Shown here: positions 1-5,221 of the stretch, in pieces | Layout of the letters: every line of letters starts with the position of its first letter | How positions within the stretch are numbered: position 1 is the stretch's first letter | DNA from: Acidovorax sp. | GTDB lineage: Bacteria; Pseudomonadota; Gammaproteobacteria; Burkholderiales; Burkholderiaceae_C | Direction: 5' to 3' | DNA length: 5,221 bases | NCBI GenBank assembly: GCA_011620245.1 | Contig: WOZN01000299.1 | Span: 1-5,221, forward strand | Program-made: the position numbers and the translations under genes | The notes under the pieces: model-generated | The model's input: the letters and a program-made list of their open reading frames with translations, nothing else | What the model was told of the DNA's origin: nothing | Databases searched by the model: none

Positions 1-1085
1 AGATCGAGGTGCGCTTTCGCGACAGCCGCGAAGTGCACCAGGCCGTGCGCCACGCCCTGGAGAACGCCCTGGCAGCCCCACGCGCGGCGGCGCTGGCGGC
101 AGCCGCTGCCACCCCTGCACAGACCGGGGTGGGCGCAGCGGATTTCAAGCTAAAACAGCCTCCAGCCCAGGCGTGGCAAGCGCAAGCAGCTATCAAATTT
201 GATGAACGCCCTGGCCACAAGGTAAGCGACCTGCAGGCACTATGGCAGCCAGCGCAACCCGCCGCCCCCACCGAGCCCCCCTCAGAACCCTCCTCGGAAC
301 CGCTCCCCATCGCCTGGCCCCCCGCCGCAGCGGGCACGCCCGCACCGCCAGCCGCCGGGGCAACCGCCTGGCCTCTGGGCCGTGAGGGCCAGGATACCGC
401 CTGGCCTCTGGGCCGTGAGGGCCAGGATACCGCCTGGCCCCTGGGCCGTGAGAACCAGGCAACCGCCTGGCCCCTGGGCCATGAGAGCCAGGAAACTGCC
501 TGGCCCCTGGGCCATGCAGTGGCCCAGCTCCATGGCGTGTACATCCTGTCCGAGAACGCCCACGGCATGGTCATCGTGGACATGCACGCAGCGCACGAGC
601 GCATCGTCTACGAGCGCCTCAAGGCGCAGGTGGACAGCGGCGCGCGCATCACCAGCCAGCCGCTGCTGATTCCCGCCACCTTCGCGGCCACCCCCGAGGA
701 GGTGACCACCGCCGAGGAATCCGCCGACGTGCTGGCCACGCTGGGCCTGGAGGTGGTGCCCTTCTCGCCCAAGACCCTGGCCGTGCGTGCCGTGCCCACC
801 ACGCTCGCGCAGGGCGACCCGGTGGAACTGGCCCGCAGCGTGCTGGCCGAGCTGGCCGCGCACGACGCCACCACGGTGGTGCAGCGCGCCCGCAACGAAA
901 TCCTGGGCACCATGGCCTGCCATGGCGCGGTGCGGGCCAATCGCAAGCTCACGCTCGATGAGATGAACGCCTTGCTGCGGCAGATGGAGACCACCGAGCG
1001 CTCCGACCAGTGCAACCACGGCCGCCCCACCTGGCGCCAGCTGTCGATGCGCGAGCTGGACGCCCTGTTCTTGCGGGGCCGCTGA
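1..1085 (+). CDS. mutL: DNA mismatch repair protein MutL, 3' part (5'-truncated by window)
   Basis: MutL links MutS mismatch recognition to strand incision. The reading frame is open from base 3 and enters with [19 protein letters not shown], the end of the ATPase/transducer half, so the GTG at 9 is not a start. Counting that codon as residue 1: residues 22-118 are an Ala/Pro-rich linker, 119-169 a tandem repeat, and about 166-358 the C-terminal dimerisation domain. The metal-dependent endonuclease motifs are present: DMHA-x2-E-x4-E (D191, H193, E197, E202), ACHGAVRAN (C304), QCNHGRPT (C335, H337) and the terminal FLRGR. Neisseria gonorrhoeae MutL carries the same DMHA form and is a known nicking enzyme, so this is probably a MutH-independent repair system. 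The linker is unusual: it holds an AT-richer insert at 141-203 and the 33-bp repeat. The gene ends 97 bases before the regulator gene and has no evident functional link to it. Identity is very secure. Confidence 0.97.
   Translation, partial: IEVRFRDSREVHQAVRHALENALAAPRAAALAAAAATPAQTGVGAADFKLKQPPAQAWQAQAAIKFDERPGHKVSDLQALWQPAQPAAPTEPPSEPSSEPLPIAWPPAAAGTPAPPAAGATAWPLGREGQDTAWPLGREGQDTAWPLGRENQATAWPLGHESQETAWPLGHAVAQLHGVYILSENAHGMVIVDMHAAHERIVYERLKAQVDSGARITSQPLLIPATFAATPEEVTTAEESADVLATLGLEVVPFSPKTLAVRAVPTTLAQGDPVELARSVLAELAAHDATTVVQRARNEILGTMACHGAVRANRKLTLDEMNALLRQMETTERSDQCNHGRPTWRQLSMRELDALFLRGR
141..203 (+). repeat. Comamonadaceae-type dispersed repeat-like insert within mutL
   Basis: This 63-base stretch is about 49% GC inside much GC-richer coding DNA. 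It contains blocks (acagcctccagcc, then gcgcaagcagctatcaaa) that I recognise from short dispersed repeats common between genes in Acidovorax and relatives. It ends in a perfect 12-bp palindrome, ATCAAATTTGAT (192-203). It is read in frame as [21 protein letters not shown], in the low-complexity linker between the two MutL domains, a place that tolerates insertions. Its membership of the repeat family rests on memory of the motif, not on a search; the composition shift and the palindrome are directly visible. Confidence 0.55.
363..515 (+). repeat. In-frame 33-bp tandem repeat in the mutL linker (about 4.6 copies)
   Basis: Four full units start at 363, 396, 429 and 462, with a 21-base partial fifth at 495-515. 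Each encodes TAWPLG followed by RE/HE and a variable end: [11 protein letters not shown] twice, [22 protein letters not shown], then TAWPLGH running into [11 protein letters not shown]. Units 1 and 2 are identical in DNA, while 3 and 4 carry several substitutions, so the most recent duplication seems to be at the 5' end. The last copy is the native first strand of the C-terminal domain, which is therefore the likely source. Because 33 is a multiple of three, gain or loss of units would change linker length without breaking the frame. Confidence 0.95.
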
Positions 1086-1095
1086 GGCCAAAGGC

Positions 1096-1112
1096 TTCAG
1101 CCGGCATTCAGG
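1096..1112 (+). promoter_or_regulatory. Candidate response-regulator box upstream of the regulator gene
   Basis: The direct repeat TTCAGC-N5-TTCAGG (hexamers at 1096-1101 and 1107-1112) has an 11-base period. OmpR-family dimers such as PmrA and QseB bind two direct half-sites in this hexamer-N5-hexamer format, one helical turn apart. An almost identical site lies before the adaptor gene at 3311-3327, which suggests one regulator for both promoters. It lies 71 bases before the TTG start. If the second hexamer overlaps the -35 region, transcription would begin near 1140, after the upstream ATG at 1126. I see no convincing -10 hexamer, so the function is inferred. Confidence 0.6.
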
Positions 1113-1116
1113 TCGC

Positions 1117-1135
1117 TGCGGCACCATGCGGCACC
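1117..1135 (+). repeat. 9-bp perfect direct repeat (TGCGGCACC, period 10)
   Basis: TGCGGCACC occurs at 1117-1125 and again at 1127-1135, separated by a single A. It sits just downstream of the paired-hexamer site and spans the upstream ATG (1126). It could be a slippage product or an extra protein-binding element. No function can be assigned. Confidence 0.5.
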
Positions 1136-1171
1136 GGCCCTTTCCTGCGACAGCTTCCTATGACAACCACC

Positions 1172-1176
1172 GGAGA
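1172..1176 (+). promoter_or_regulatory. Ribosome binding site supporting the TTG start
   Basis: GGAGA lies six bases before the TTG at 1183. No comparable purine-rich site precedes the in-frame ATG at 1126, whose upstream bases are CGCTGCGGCACC. This decides the start of the response regulator in favour of TTG, which also gives the family-typical N-terminus LRILLIEDD. Confidence 0.6.
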
Positions 1177-1182
1177 CCCTCC

Positions 1183-1845
1183 TTGCGCATATTGCTGATC
1201 GAAGACGATGGCCCGCTGGCAGACGCGCTGGCGGCCTTCCTGAACGCCCGCGGTTTTGTGTGTGAATGCGCCAGCAGCCTGGCCAGTGCCCGCGCCATGC
1301 TGCCCGCCGCGCACTGGGCGGCCGTGCTGCTCGACTGGCAACTGCCCGACGGCGAAGGCCTGGCGCTGCTGCCCCAGCTGCGCCGCGCGCTGCCCGACAG
1401 CCCCGTCATCATGCTCACCGCCCGCGACCAGATCACCGACCGCATCCGGGGCCTGGACGCTGGCGCCGACGACTACCTCGTCAAGCCCTACGACCCCGAC
1501 GAGCTGCTGGCGCGGCTGCGTGCCGTCGAGCGCCGCCGCAGCGGCGCGGGCAGCGCGGTACTGCAGCTGCAGGGGTTGCTGATTGATCTGGCACGCATGG
1601 TGGTCACCCTCGACGGGCAGCCGGTGGAATTCACGGCCAAGGAATGGGCCCTGCTGCGCGTGATGGCCCTGCGACCCGACCGAATCCACACCCGCGAGAG
1701 CCTGCAGGACGCGCTGTACGGCCTGGATGCCGACGCCAACAGCAACACGCTGGAGGTCTTCATCAGCAACCTGCGGCGAAAGATCGGCCGCGACCGTATC
1801 CAGACCCTGCGCGGGCTGGGCTACAAGCTCAACACCAGCGCGTGA
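1183..1845 (+). CDS. OmpR/QseB-family two-component response regulator
   Basis: This is a cytoplasmic DNA-binding regulator, 220 residues from the TTG, the usual family size. Residues 1-115 form the receiver domain: acidic pocket E7/D8/D9, phosphoacceptor D51 in LLDWQLPDG, T79 in MLTARD and K101 in YLVKPYDPDEL. Residues about 125-218 form the winged-helix domain, with EFTAKEWALLRVM, the recognition-helix region SNTLEVFISNLRRKIG and the wing IQTLRGLGYKL. All key residues are intact, so it should be active. The TTG start is chosen for its Shine-Dalgarno site and because it gives the canonical N-terminus; the ATG at 1126 would add 19 residues of non-domain sequence. Its stop TGA lies inside GTGACCATG at the start of the kinase gene, so the two are translationally coupled. 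It resembles QseB, PmrA and TctD more than CzcR or CusR, though the subgroup is a judgement by eye. It probably controls its own promoter and the downstream pump genes through the two direct-repeat sites. Confidence 0.95.
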   Translation: MRILLIEDDGPLADALAAFLNARGFVCECASSLASARAMLPAAHWAAVLLDWQLPDGEGLALLPQLRRALPDSPVIMLTARDQITDRIRGLDAGADDYLVKPYDPDELLARLRAVERRRSGAGSAVLQLQGLLIDLARMVVTLDGQPVEFTAKEWALLRVMALRPDRIHTRESLQDALYGLDADANSNTLEVFISNLRRKIGRDRIQTLRGLGYKLNTSA

Positions 1846-1847
1846 CC

Positions 1848-3227
1848 ATGGCCCGCGCCCGGCACAGTCTTTCACGCGCCCTGACCCGGGCGCTGCTGCC
1901 CTGGATTGCCATGCTCTGGGTGGCCGCCAGTGGCGCCGTGGGCTGGTACCTGCAGCATGAACTGAGCGAACAGCTCGATGCCGGCCTGGTCGAAAGCGCC
2001 GAGCGCCTGCTGGACCTGGCGGCGCACGATGCACGCAACCACCAGAATCCGTCCGAGCGCGACGGCACAATGTACAGGCTGGAAGTCCCCCACAGCAACC
2101 TGGGCGGGGCCCACCACGATGTGCTGCTGTACCAGGTGGTCAATGACCACAACGCGCTGCTGCTGCGCTCGGCAGACGCCCCACTGACCGCCTTGCCGGT
2201 GCCCTTGAAAACGGGTTTTTTCGATACGCCCCTGCTGCGCACCTACACCCTGGCGCATCCCTCGCTGCCCATGTTCATCCATGTGGGCGACCCGTTGGCG
2301 CACCGCAGCGCCGCCCGCACCCAGGCACTGGCCGGGCTGCTGGTGCCGCTGCTGGTCATCCTGCCCCTGCTGGGTCTGCTGATCCGCACCGTCACGCAAC
2401 GCGCGCTAGCGCCCGCAGGCACGCTGGCTGCAGAGCTGCGGCAGCGCGACGGCAACCACCTCGCCGCCTTGCCAGGCCAGGGGCTGCCCGATGAACTGCA
2501 AACCATTGTGGACAGCGCCAACCATCTACTCGCCCGCCTGGCCGACGCCCTGGACACCGAGCGCGCCCTGTCGGCCAATGCCGCCCACGAACTGCGCACC
2601 CCGCTGGCCGCCGTGCGGCTGAACCTGCAGACCGCCCTGGGACATGTGCCCACGGGAGTGGCGTACACCGACATCCAGAGCGCGCTGCAGTCACTGGATC
2701 GACTCAGCCGCCGCAGCGAGAAGCTGCTGCAGATGTCGCGCGCGGGCTCGGGTGCAGCGCTGGCACAGGACCGCGTCAACCTCGGGCAGGTTGCTGCGGC
2801 CGTGGCGCAGGAATTCTGGTCGGACGGCGCCCTGCTGCAGCGCCTGCAGCTGGTGCTGCCCGAAGATGACGACGTGTGGGTGCGCGGCGACTTCGACGCC
2901 CTCGCCATTGCGCTGCGCAACCTGGTTGAAAACGCGGTGCGCTATGCCCCCCGGGGCCCCATCGTGCTCGAAGTGGCGCTGCCGGCCACCTGCAGCGTGC
3001 GCGACAGCGGGCCAGGCATCACCGCAGAGCAACTCGCGCTGCTGCAGCAACGCCATTACCGCAACGGACACAGCACCAGCGCAATGCACAGGCCAGGCTA
3101 TGGCCTGGGGCTGTCCATCGTGACCACCATCGTGGCGCGCCAGGGCGGCTCCTGCACCCTGCAGTCCCCCCCACCGGGGCACACCAGGGGACTGCAGGTG
3201 ACTTTGCATCTGCGCGCCGACCGCTGA
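1848..3227 (+). CDS. QseC/TctE-type membrane sensor histidine kinase
   Basis: This inner-membrane kinase (459 residues from ATG 1848) should autophosphorylate and pass phosphate to the adjacent regulator. Order of parts: first membrane segment about 13-34; periplasmic sensor about 35-157, as in the QseC/TctE two-component N-terminal domain; second membrane segment about 159-181; HAMP-like linker about 182-235; H-box ANAAHELRTPLAA with phosphoacceptor H247; N-box LRNLVENAVRYAP (N358, N362); G1 box DSGPG (386-390); G2 box GYGLGLSI (417-424). All catalytic motifs are intact. The sensor domain is rich in histidine (H60, H65, H82, H89, H90, H101, H137, H145, H152), which would suit a metal ligand but does not prove one. 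A GTG at 1842 overlaps the regulator stop (GTGA) and would add only two residues. Neither start has a Shine-Dalgarno site, so translation probably depends on coupling. The signal is unknown; the pump genes that follow make a metal or an envelope stress plausible. Confidence 0.95.
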   Translation: MARARHSLSRALTRALLPWIAMLWVAASGAVGWYLQHELSEQLDAGLVESAERLLDLAAHDARNHQNPSERDGTMYRLEVPHSNLGGAHHDVLLYQVVNDHNALLLRSADAPLTALPVPLKTGFFDTPLLRTYTLAHPSLPMFIHVGDPLAHRSAARTQALAGLLVPLLVILPLLGLLIRTVTQRALAPAGTLAAELRQRDGNHLAALPGQGLPDELQTIVDSANHLLARLADALDTERALSANAAHELRTPLAAVRLNLQTALGHVPTGVAYTDIQSALQSLDRLSRRSEKLLQMSRAGSGAALAQDRVNLGQVAAAVAQEFWSDGALLQRLQLVLPEDDDVWVRGDFDALAIALRNLVENAVRYAPRGPIVLEVALPATCSVRDSGPGITAEQLALLQQRHYRNGHSTSAMHRPGYGLGLSIVTTIVARQGGSCTLQSPPPGHTRGLQVTLHLRADR

Positions 3228-3247
3228 GAACGTGAACAGGTTCTCAG
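3224..3247 (+). terminator. Perfect 8-bp hairpin overlapping the kinase stop codon
   Basis: CTGAGAAC (3224-3231) and GTTCTCAG (3240-3247) are exact inverted repeats around an 8-base loop, and the first arm contains the TGA stop. No U-run follows directly; the nearest pyrimidine-rich stretch is CCTTCTTTTC at 3262-3271. It may be a weak terminator, an RNA-stabilising 3' end or a protein-binding palindrome. The inverted repeat is certain and the terminator role is not. Confidence 0.4.
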
Positions 3248-3309
3248 GGCTCGGCGCAAAACCTTCTTTTCGGGGAGAAGCACGGACAGCCCCGGACTCG
3301 GCTGCAGGG
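3248..3309 (+). other. Intergenic segment with two further small inverted repeats
   Basis: Between the kinase and the pump operon there are two short potential stems. One is CTTCT/AGAAG (3263-3267 with 3276-3280); the other is CAGCC/GGCTG (3287-3291 with 3300-3304). Each is only five base pairs, so either could arise by chance in such DNA. I see no coding region, tRNA or clear terminator here. Confidence 0.3.
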
Positions 3310-3310
3310 G

Positions 3311-3327
3311 TTCATGTTCCCTTCAGG
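3311..3327 (+). promoter_or_regulatory. Candidate response-regulator box upstream of the pump operon
   Basis: TTCATG-N5-TTCAGG (hexamers at 3311-3316 and 3322-3327) has the same 11-base period as the site at 1096-1112, and the second hexamer is identical. It lies 57 bases before the adaptor ATG, a normal activator position if the second hexamer overlaps the -35 region. The best -10 candidate is the weak CTCAAT (3347-3352), 19 bases downstream. Weak core elements are expected at an activator-dependent promoter. It would give the adaptor and pump genes their own regulated transcript. Confidence 0.6.
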
Positions 3328-3384
3328 TAAACGCGGTATCGTCGATCTCAATTCGCTGCACCAGCAACACAAGGTTGACCTCCC

Positions 3385-4551
3385 ATGCCCCAGTACCCTC
3401 GCGCGGATGCGCCCACAGCCCCCGTTTTTCGCACCGTCCTGTGCGCAGCATTTTTGGGCGCCTGCGCATCCCTGAGCCTGGCGGCAGGCCCGCCACCCAG
3501 TCCCTCGGCGCCCGCCAGCCATCAGGCAATCGCCTGGACCGCCGCGCAAATACAGGCGGCCGGCGTGACCACGCAAGCGGTAGGCAGCAGCAGTGCAGGT
3601 GCCGCCGCCGGCCTGGTGCTGCAAGGCACCGTGGAGCTGCCCCCGCAGGCCACAGAACTGCTCAGCACCCCGGTGGCCGGCGTGGTGCAGCAAGTGCTGG
3701 TAGGCACAGGCCAGAAGGTCAAGGCCGGGGAACCCGTGGCGCGCCTGCTGAGCCCCGAACTGGTGGTGTTGCAGCGCGAACTGCTGCAGGCCCAGGCGCA
3801 GGCCCGGCTGGCCGCCACCCGGCTCGAACGCGATGAAAAACTGCATACCGAGGGCATCATTGCCGGGCTGCGCCTGCAAGACACCCGCACCCAGAACGAA
3901 CTGGCCCAACTGACCCTGCGCGAGCGCCGCCAGGCCCTGCAGATGGCCGGCGCCAGCACCACCAGCAACACGCTGCAGCCCGGCCTGACCCTGCGCGCCA
4001 GCGCGGCGGGCACCGTGCTGGAAGTCACCGCCACCCCCGGCCAGCGCCTGGACGCGGGGATGCCCGTGGCCAAGGTGGCACGCAGCGGCCAATGGGCCAT
4101 TGCCTTGCAGGCCACACCAGTGCAGGCGCAGAGCCTGCACATCGGCGACCTTCTTGCCGTGCAGGGCTGCAAAACACCCGCACGCCTGGTCGCCATCGTG
4201 CCGCAGGTGAGCGCGGGCAATCAGGCCGTGCAGCTGCGGGCCGACTTTACGTCCGCCGAGGATTGCCTGCGCGTCAACCAGTTCGTGCAAGCCACCGTGG
4301 CCGGGCGCACCGATACCAAGGCGGCGGGCAGCCTCAGCGTGCCGGCACAAGCCGTTGTGCGCCACGGCGGGCAGGCCTATGTGTTCGTGCAAACCCCCCA
4401 GGGCTTTGTGCCCACGGCAGTGGTGCTGGACACCGAAGGAGCGGGCCAGACGCTGCTGCGCTCGGGCGTCAAGGCAGGTGACGTGATCGCCGTGCAAGGC
4501 CTCGCCGCGCTCAAGGGCGCATGGCAAGGCATGGGCAGCGGAGCGCAATGA
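3385..4551 (+). CDS. RND efflux periplasmic adaptor subunit (CzcB/CusB/HlyD family)
   Basis: This 388-residue membrane-fusion protein should bridge the inner-membrane pump encoded next and an outer-membrane channel. An export signal spans about 16-35 (FRTVLCAAFLGACASLSLAAG). It contains a lipobox-like LGAC (C27) and also a possible signal peptidase I site near A34, so lipoprotein or soluble periplasmic form is open. A Pro/Ala spacer follows, then the first lipoyl half (about 80-122, with PVAGVVQQVLVGTGQKVKAGEPV), a helical hairpin (about 124-188, ELVVLQRELLQAQAQARL onward), the second lipoyl half (about 202-232, LRASAAGTVLEVTATPGQRL), a beta-barrel (about 235-307) and a membrane-proximal domain (about 317-375). 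C262 (GCKTPARL) and C294 (EDCLRVNQF) form a notable pair in the barrel. The His-rich metal region of CzcB and the Met cluster of CusB are not seen. A weak AAGG lies 10 bases before the ATG. Its stop overlaps the pump gene start (ATGATG), so they form one operon. Confidence 0.93.
   Translation: MPQYPRADAPTAPVFRTVLCAAFLGACASLSLAAGPPPSPSAPASHQAIAWTAAQIQAAGVTTQAVGSSSAGAAAGLVLQGTVELPPQATELLSTPVAGVVQQVLVGTGQKVKAGEPVARLLSPELVVLQRELLQAQAQARLAATRLERDEKLHTEGIIAGLRLQDTRTQNELAQLTLRERRQALQMAGASTTSNTLQPGLTLRASAAGTVLEVTATPGQRLDAGMPVAKVARSGQWAIALQATPVQAQSLHIGDLLAVQGCKTPARLVAIVPQVSAGNQAVQLRADFTSAEDCLRVNQFVQATVAGRTDTKAAGSLSVPAQAVVRHGGQAYVFVQTPQGFVPTAVVLDTEGAGQTLLRSGVKAGDVIAVQGLAALKGAWQGMGSGAQ
4540..4543 (+). 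promoter_or_regulatory. Ribosome binding site deciding the RND pump start
   Basis: GGAG lies seven bases before the ATG at 4551 and four bases before the ATG at 4548. The spacing favours 4551. Using 4548 would only add one methionine. Confidence 0.5.
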
Positions 4552-5221
4552 TGCTGTCACGCCTGATTGCCTTTTCGCTCTCGCAGCGGCTGTTGGTGGG
4601 CATCCTGTCGCTGGCGCTGCTGGCAGCCGGCGTCATGGCCCTGCAAAACCTGCCGATCGACGCGTTTCCCGATGTATCGACCACGCAGGTCAAGATCATC
4701 CTCAAGGCGCCCGGCATGACTCCTGCCGAGGTCGAGGCACGCATCGTGGCACCCATCGAGCAGGAACTGCTGGGCATACCCAGCCAGGTCATGCTGCGCT
4801 CGCAAAGCAAGTACGCCATTGCCGACATCACGCTCGATTTTGCCGATGGCACCGATATCTACTGGGCTCGGCAGCAGGTCAGCGAGCGCCTGTCGGGCGT
4901 GATGGGCGACCTGCCGGCCGGCCTGTCTGGCGGGCTGGCGCCCATCACCACGCCCCTGGGCGAGATGTTCATGTTCAAGGTCGATGGTGATGCCAGCCTG
5001 GCAGAGCGGCGCAGGCTGCTGGACATCGTCATCCGCCCGCGCCTGCGCGGCATTCCTGGCGTGGCCGACGTCAATACGCTCGGTGGCGTGGTTCAGACCT
5101 TTGAAGTGGTTCCCGATGTGGCGGCGCTGGCGGCCCGCCGGGTGTCCCTGCAGCAGCTTCAGGATGCCCTGGCCAACAACAACCGCAACGATGGCGCCGG
5201 TCGCCTGTCGAGCGGCGAAGA
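4551..5221 (+). CDS. Heavy-metal-type RND efflux pump, CzcA/CusA family (3'-truncated by window)
   Basis: This is the N-terminal 223 residues of a proton-driven inner-membrane transporter; full-length members have a little over 1000 residues. The frame stays open to the window edge. The first membrane segment is about 13-33 (QRLLVGILSLALLAAGVMAL). It is followed by the family hallmark LPIDAFPDVSTTQVKI (34-49), then APGMTPAEVEARIVAPIEQELLG, the porter-domain motif DGTDIYWARQQVSERL (99-114) and ITTPLGEMF (132-140). GTDIYWARQ and the GLGE-like PLGE point to the heavy-metal (HME) group rather than the drug-pumping HAE1 group, which has a different sequence here. The transmembrane residues that separate zinc/cobalt/cadmium from copper/silver pumps lie beyond the window, so the substrate is unknown. 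The ATG at 4548 overlaps the adaptor stop in ATGA and 4551 follows directly; I chose 4551 for its ribosome-site spacing. It works with the preceding adaptor. No outer-membrane factor precedes them here. Confidence 0.95.
   Translation, partial: MLSRLIAFSLSQRLLVGILSLALLAAGVMALQNLPIDAFPDVSTTQVKIILKAPGMTPAEVEARIVAPIEQELLGIPSQVMLRSQSKYAIADITLDFADGTDIYWARQQVSERLSGVMGDLPAGLSGGLAPITTPLGEMFMFKVDGDASLAERRRLLDIVIRPRLRGIPGVADVNTLGGVVQTFEVVPDVAALAARRVSLQQLQDALANNNRNDGAGRLSSGE

Noticed and set aside
9..11. GTG at 9 as the start of a gene
   Set aside because: The frame is open upstream to the window edge and already reads MutL sequence (IEVRFRD); it is an internal valine.
363..515. Regular repeats as a possible CRISPR array
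   Set aside because: The units are directly contiguous with no spacers, lie inside a conserved coding frame and encode a recurrent peptide. It is a coding tandem repeat.
382..669. Open frame with its own repeated peptide ([12 protein letters not shown]) overlapping mutL
   Set aside because: It is the +1-type shadow of the 33-bp repeat and of GC-rich codons; mutL in the other frame has clear family motifs across the same bases.
1126..1182. ATG 1126 as the start of the response regulator
   Set aside because: No ribosome binding site, adds residues unlike the family's N-terminus, and would lie upstream of the transcription start expected from the operator position.
1160..1198. 12-codon ATG frame (MTTTGDPPCAYC) as a leader peptide
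   Set aside because: No ribosome site of its own, no attenuator-like hairpins after it and no run of regulatory codons; probably chance, though overlap with the TTG start is noted.
282..2070. Minus-strand open frames opposite mutL, the regulator and the kinase
   Set aside because: No recognisable domains and codon-shadow composition; the plus-strand genes are secure.
3244..4560. Long minus-strand open frame of 438 codons opposite the adaptor gene
   Set aside because: Its protein is low-complexity (His/Gly/Gln/Ala rich), as expected for the antisense of a GC-rich gene, while the plus strand encodes a recognisable adaptor.
5158..5163. TTCAGG inside the pump gene as a third regulator site
   Set aside because: There is no matching half-site 11 bases upstream and it lies in conserved coding sequence.

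Overview
The window looks like chromosomal DNA of a GC-rich betaproteobacterium, most likely of the family Comamonadaceae (Acidovorax-like). The reasons are the high GC content throughout, a MutL of the endonuclease type (DMHA motif, as described for Neisseria), and an AT-richer insert in mutL (141-203) resembling the short dispersed repeats I remember from Comamonadaceae genomes. The family is inferred from patterns, not from a search. All genes are on the + strand.

Layout. (1) 1-1085: 3' part of mutL, with the end of the ATPase half, a long Ala/Pro linker holding the dispersed-repeat-like insert and a 33-bp tandem repeat (363-515), and a complete C-terminal dimerisation/endonuclease domain. 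(2) 1086-1182: short intergenic region with a paired-hexamer site (TTCAGC-N5-TTCAGG) and a 9-bp direct repeat. (3) 1183-1845: OmpR/QseB-type response regulator, probably starting at TTG. (4) 1848-3227: QseC/TctE-type membrane histidine kinase, translationally coupled to the regulator. (5) 3228-3384: intergenic region with several small inverted repeats and a second paired-hexamer site (TTCATG-N5-TTCAGG). (6) 3385-4551: periplasmic adaptor (CzcB/CusB/HlyD type) of an RND pump. (7) 4551-5221: start of a heavy-metal-type RND pump (CzcA/CusA type), running off the window; the short ORFs on the opposite strand there are shadows.

How it fits together. Regulator, kinase, adaptor and pump form a compact signal-response module. 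The kinase probably senses a periplasmic condition and phosphorylates the regulator at Asp51. The regulator then probably binds the two matching direct repeats, one before its own gene and one before the pump operon, so it would autoregulate and switch on efflux. The paired sites are the strongest new observation. The other is the repeat architecture of the MutL linker, where an in-frame 33-bp unit derived from the first strand of the C-terminal domain has been amplified. No outer-membrane partner gene is visible, and the pumped substrate cannot be settled from this window. I see no evidence of a wholly new kind of system here.
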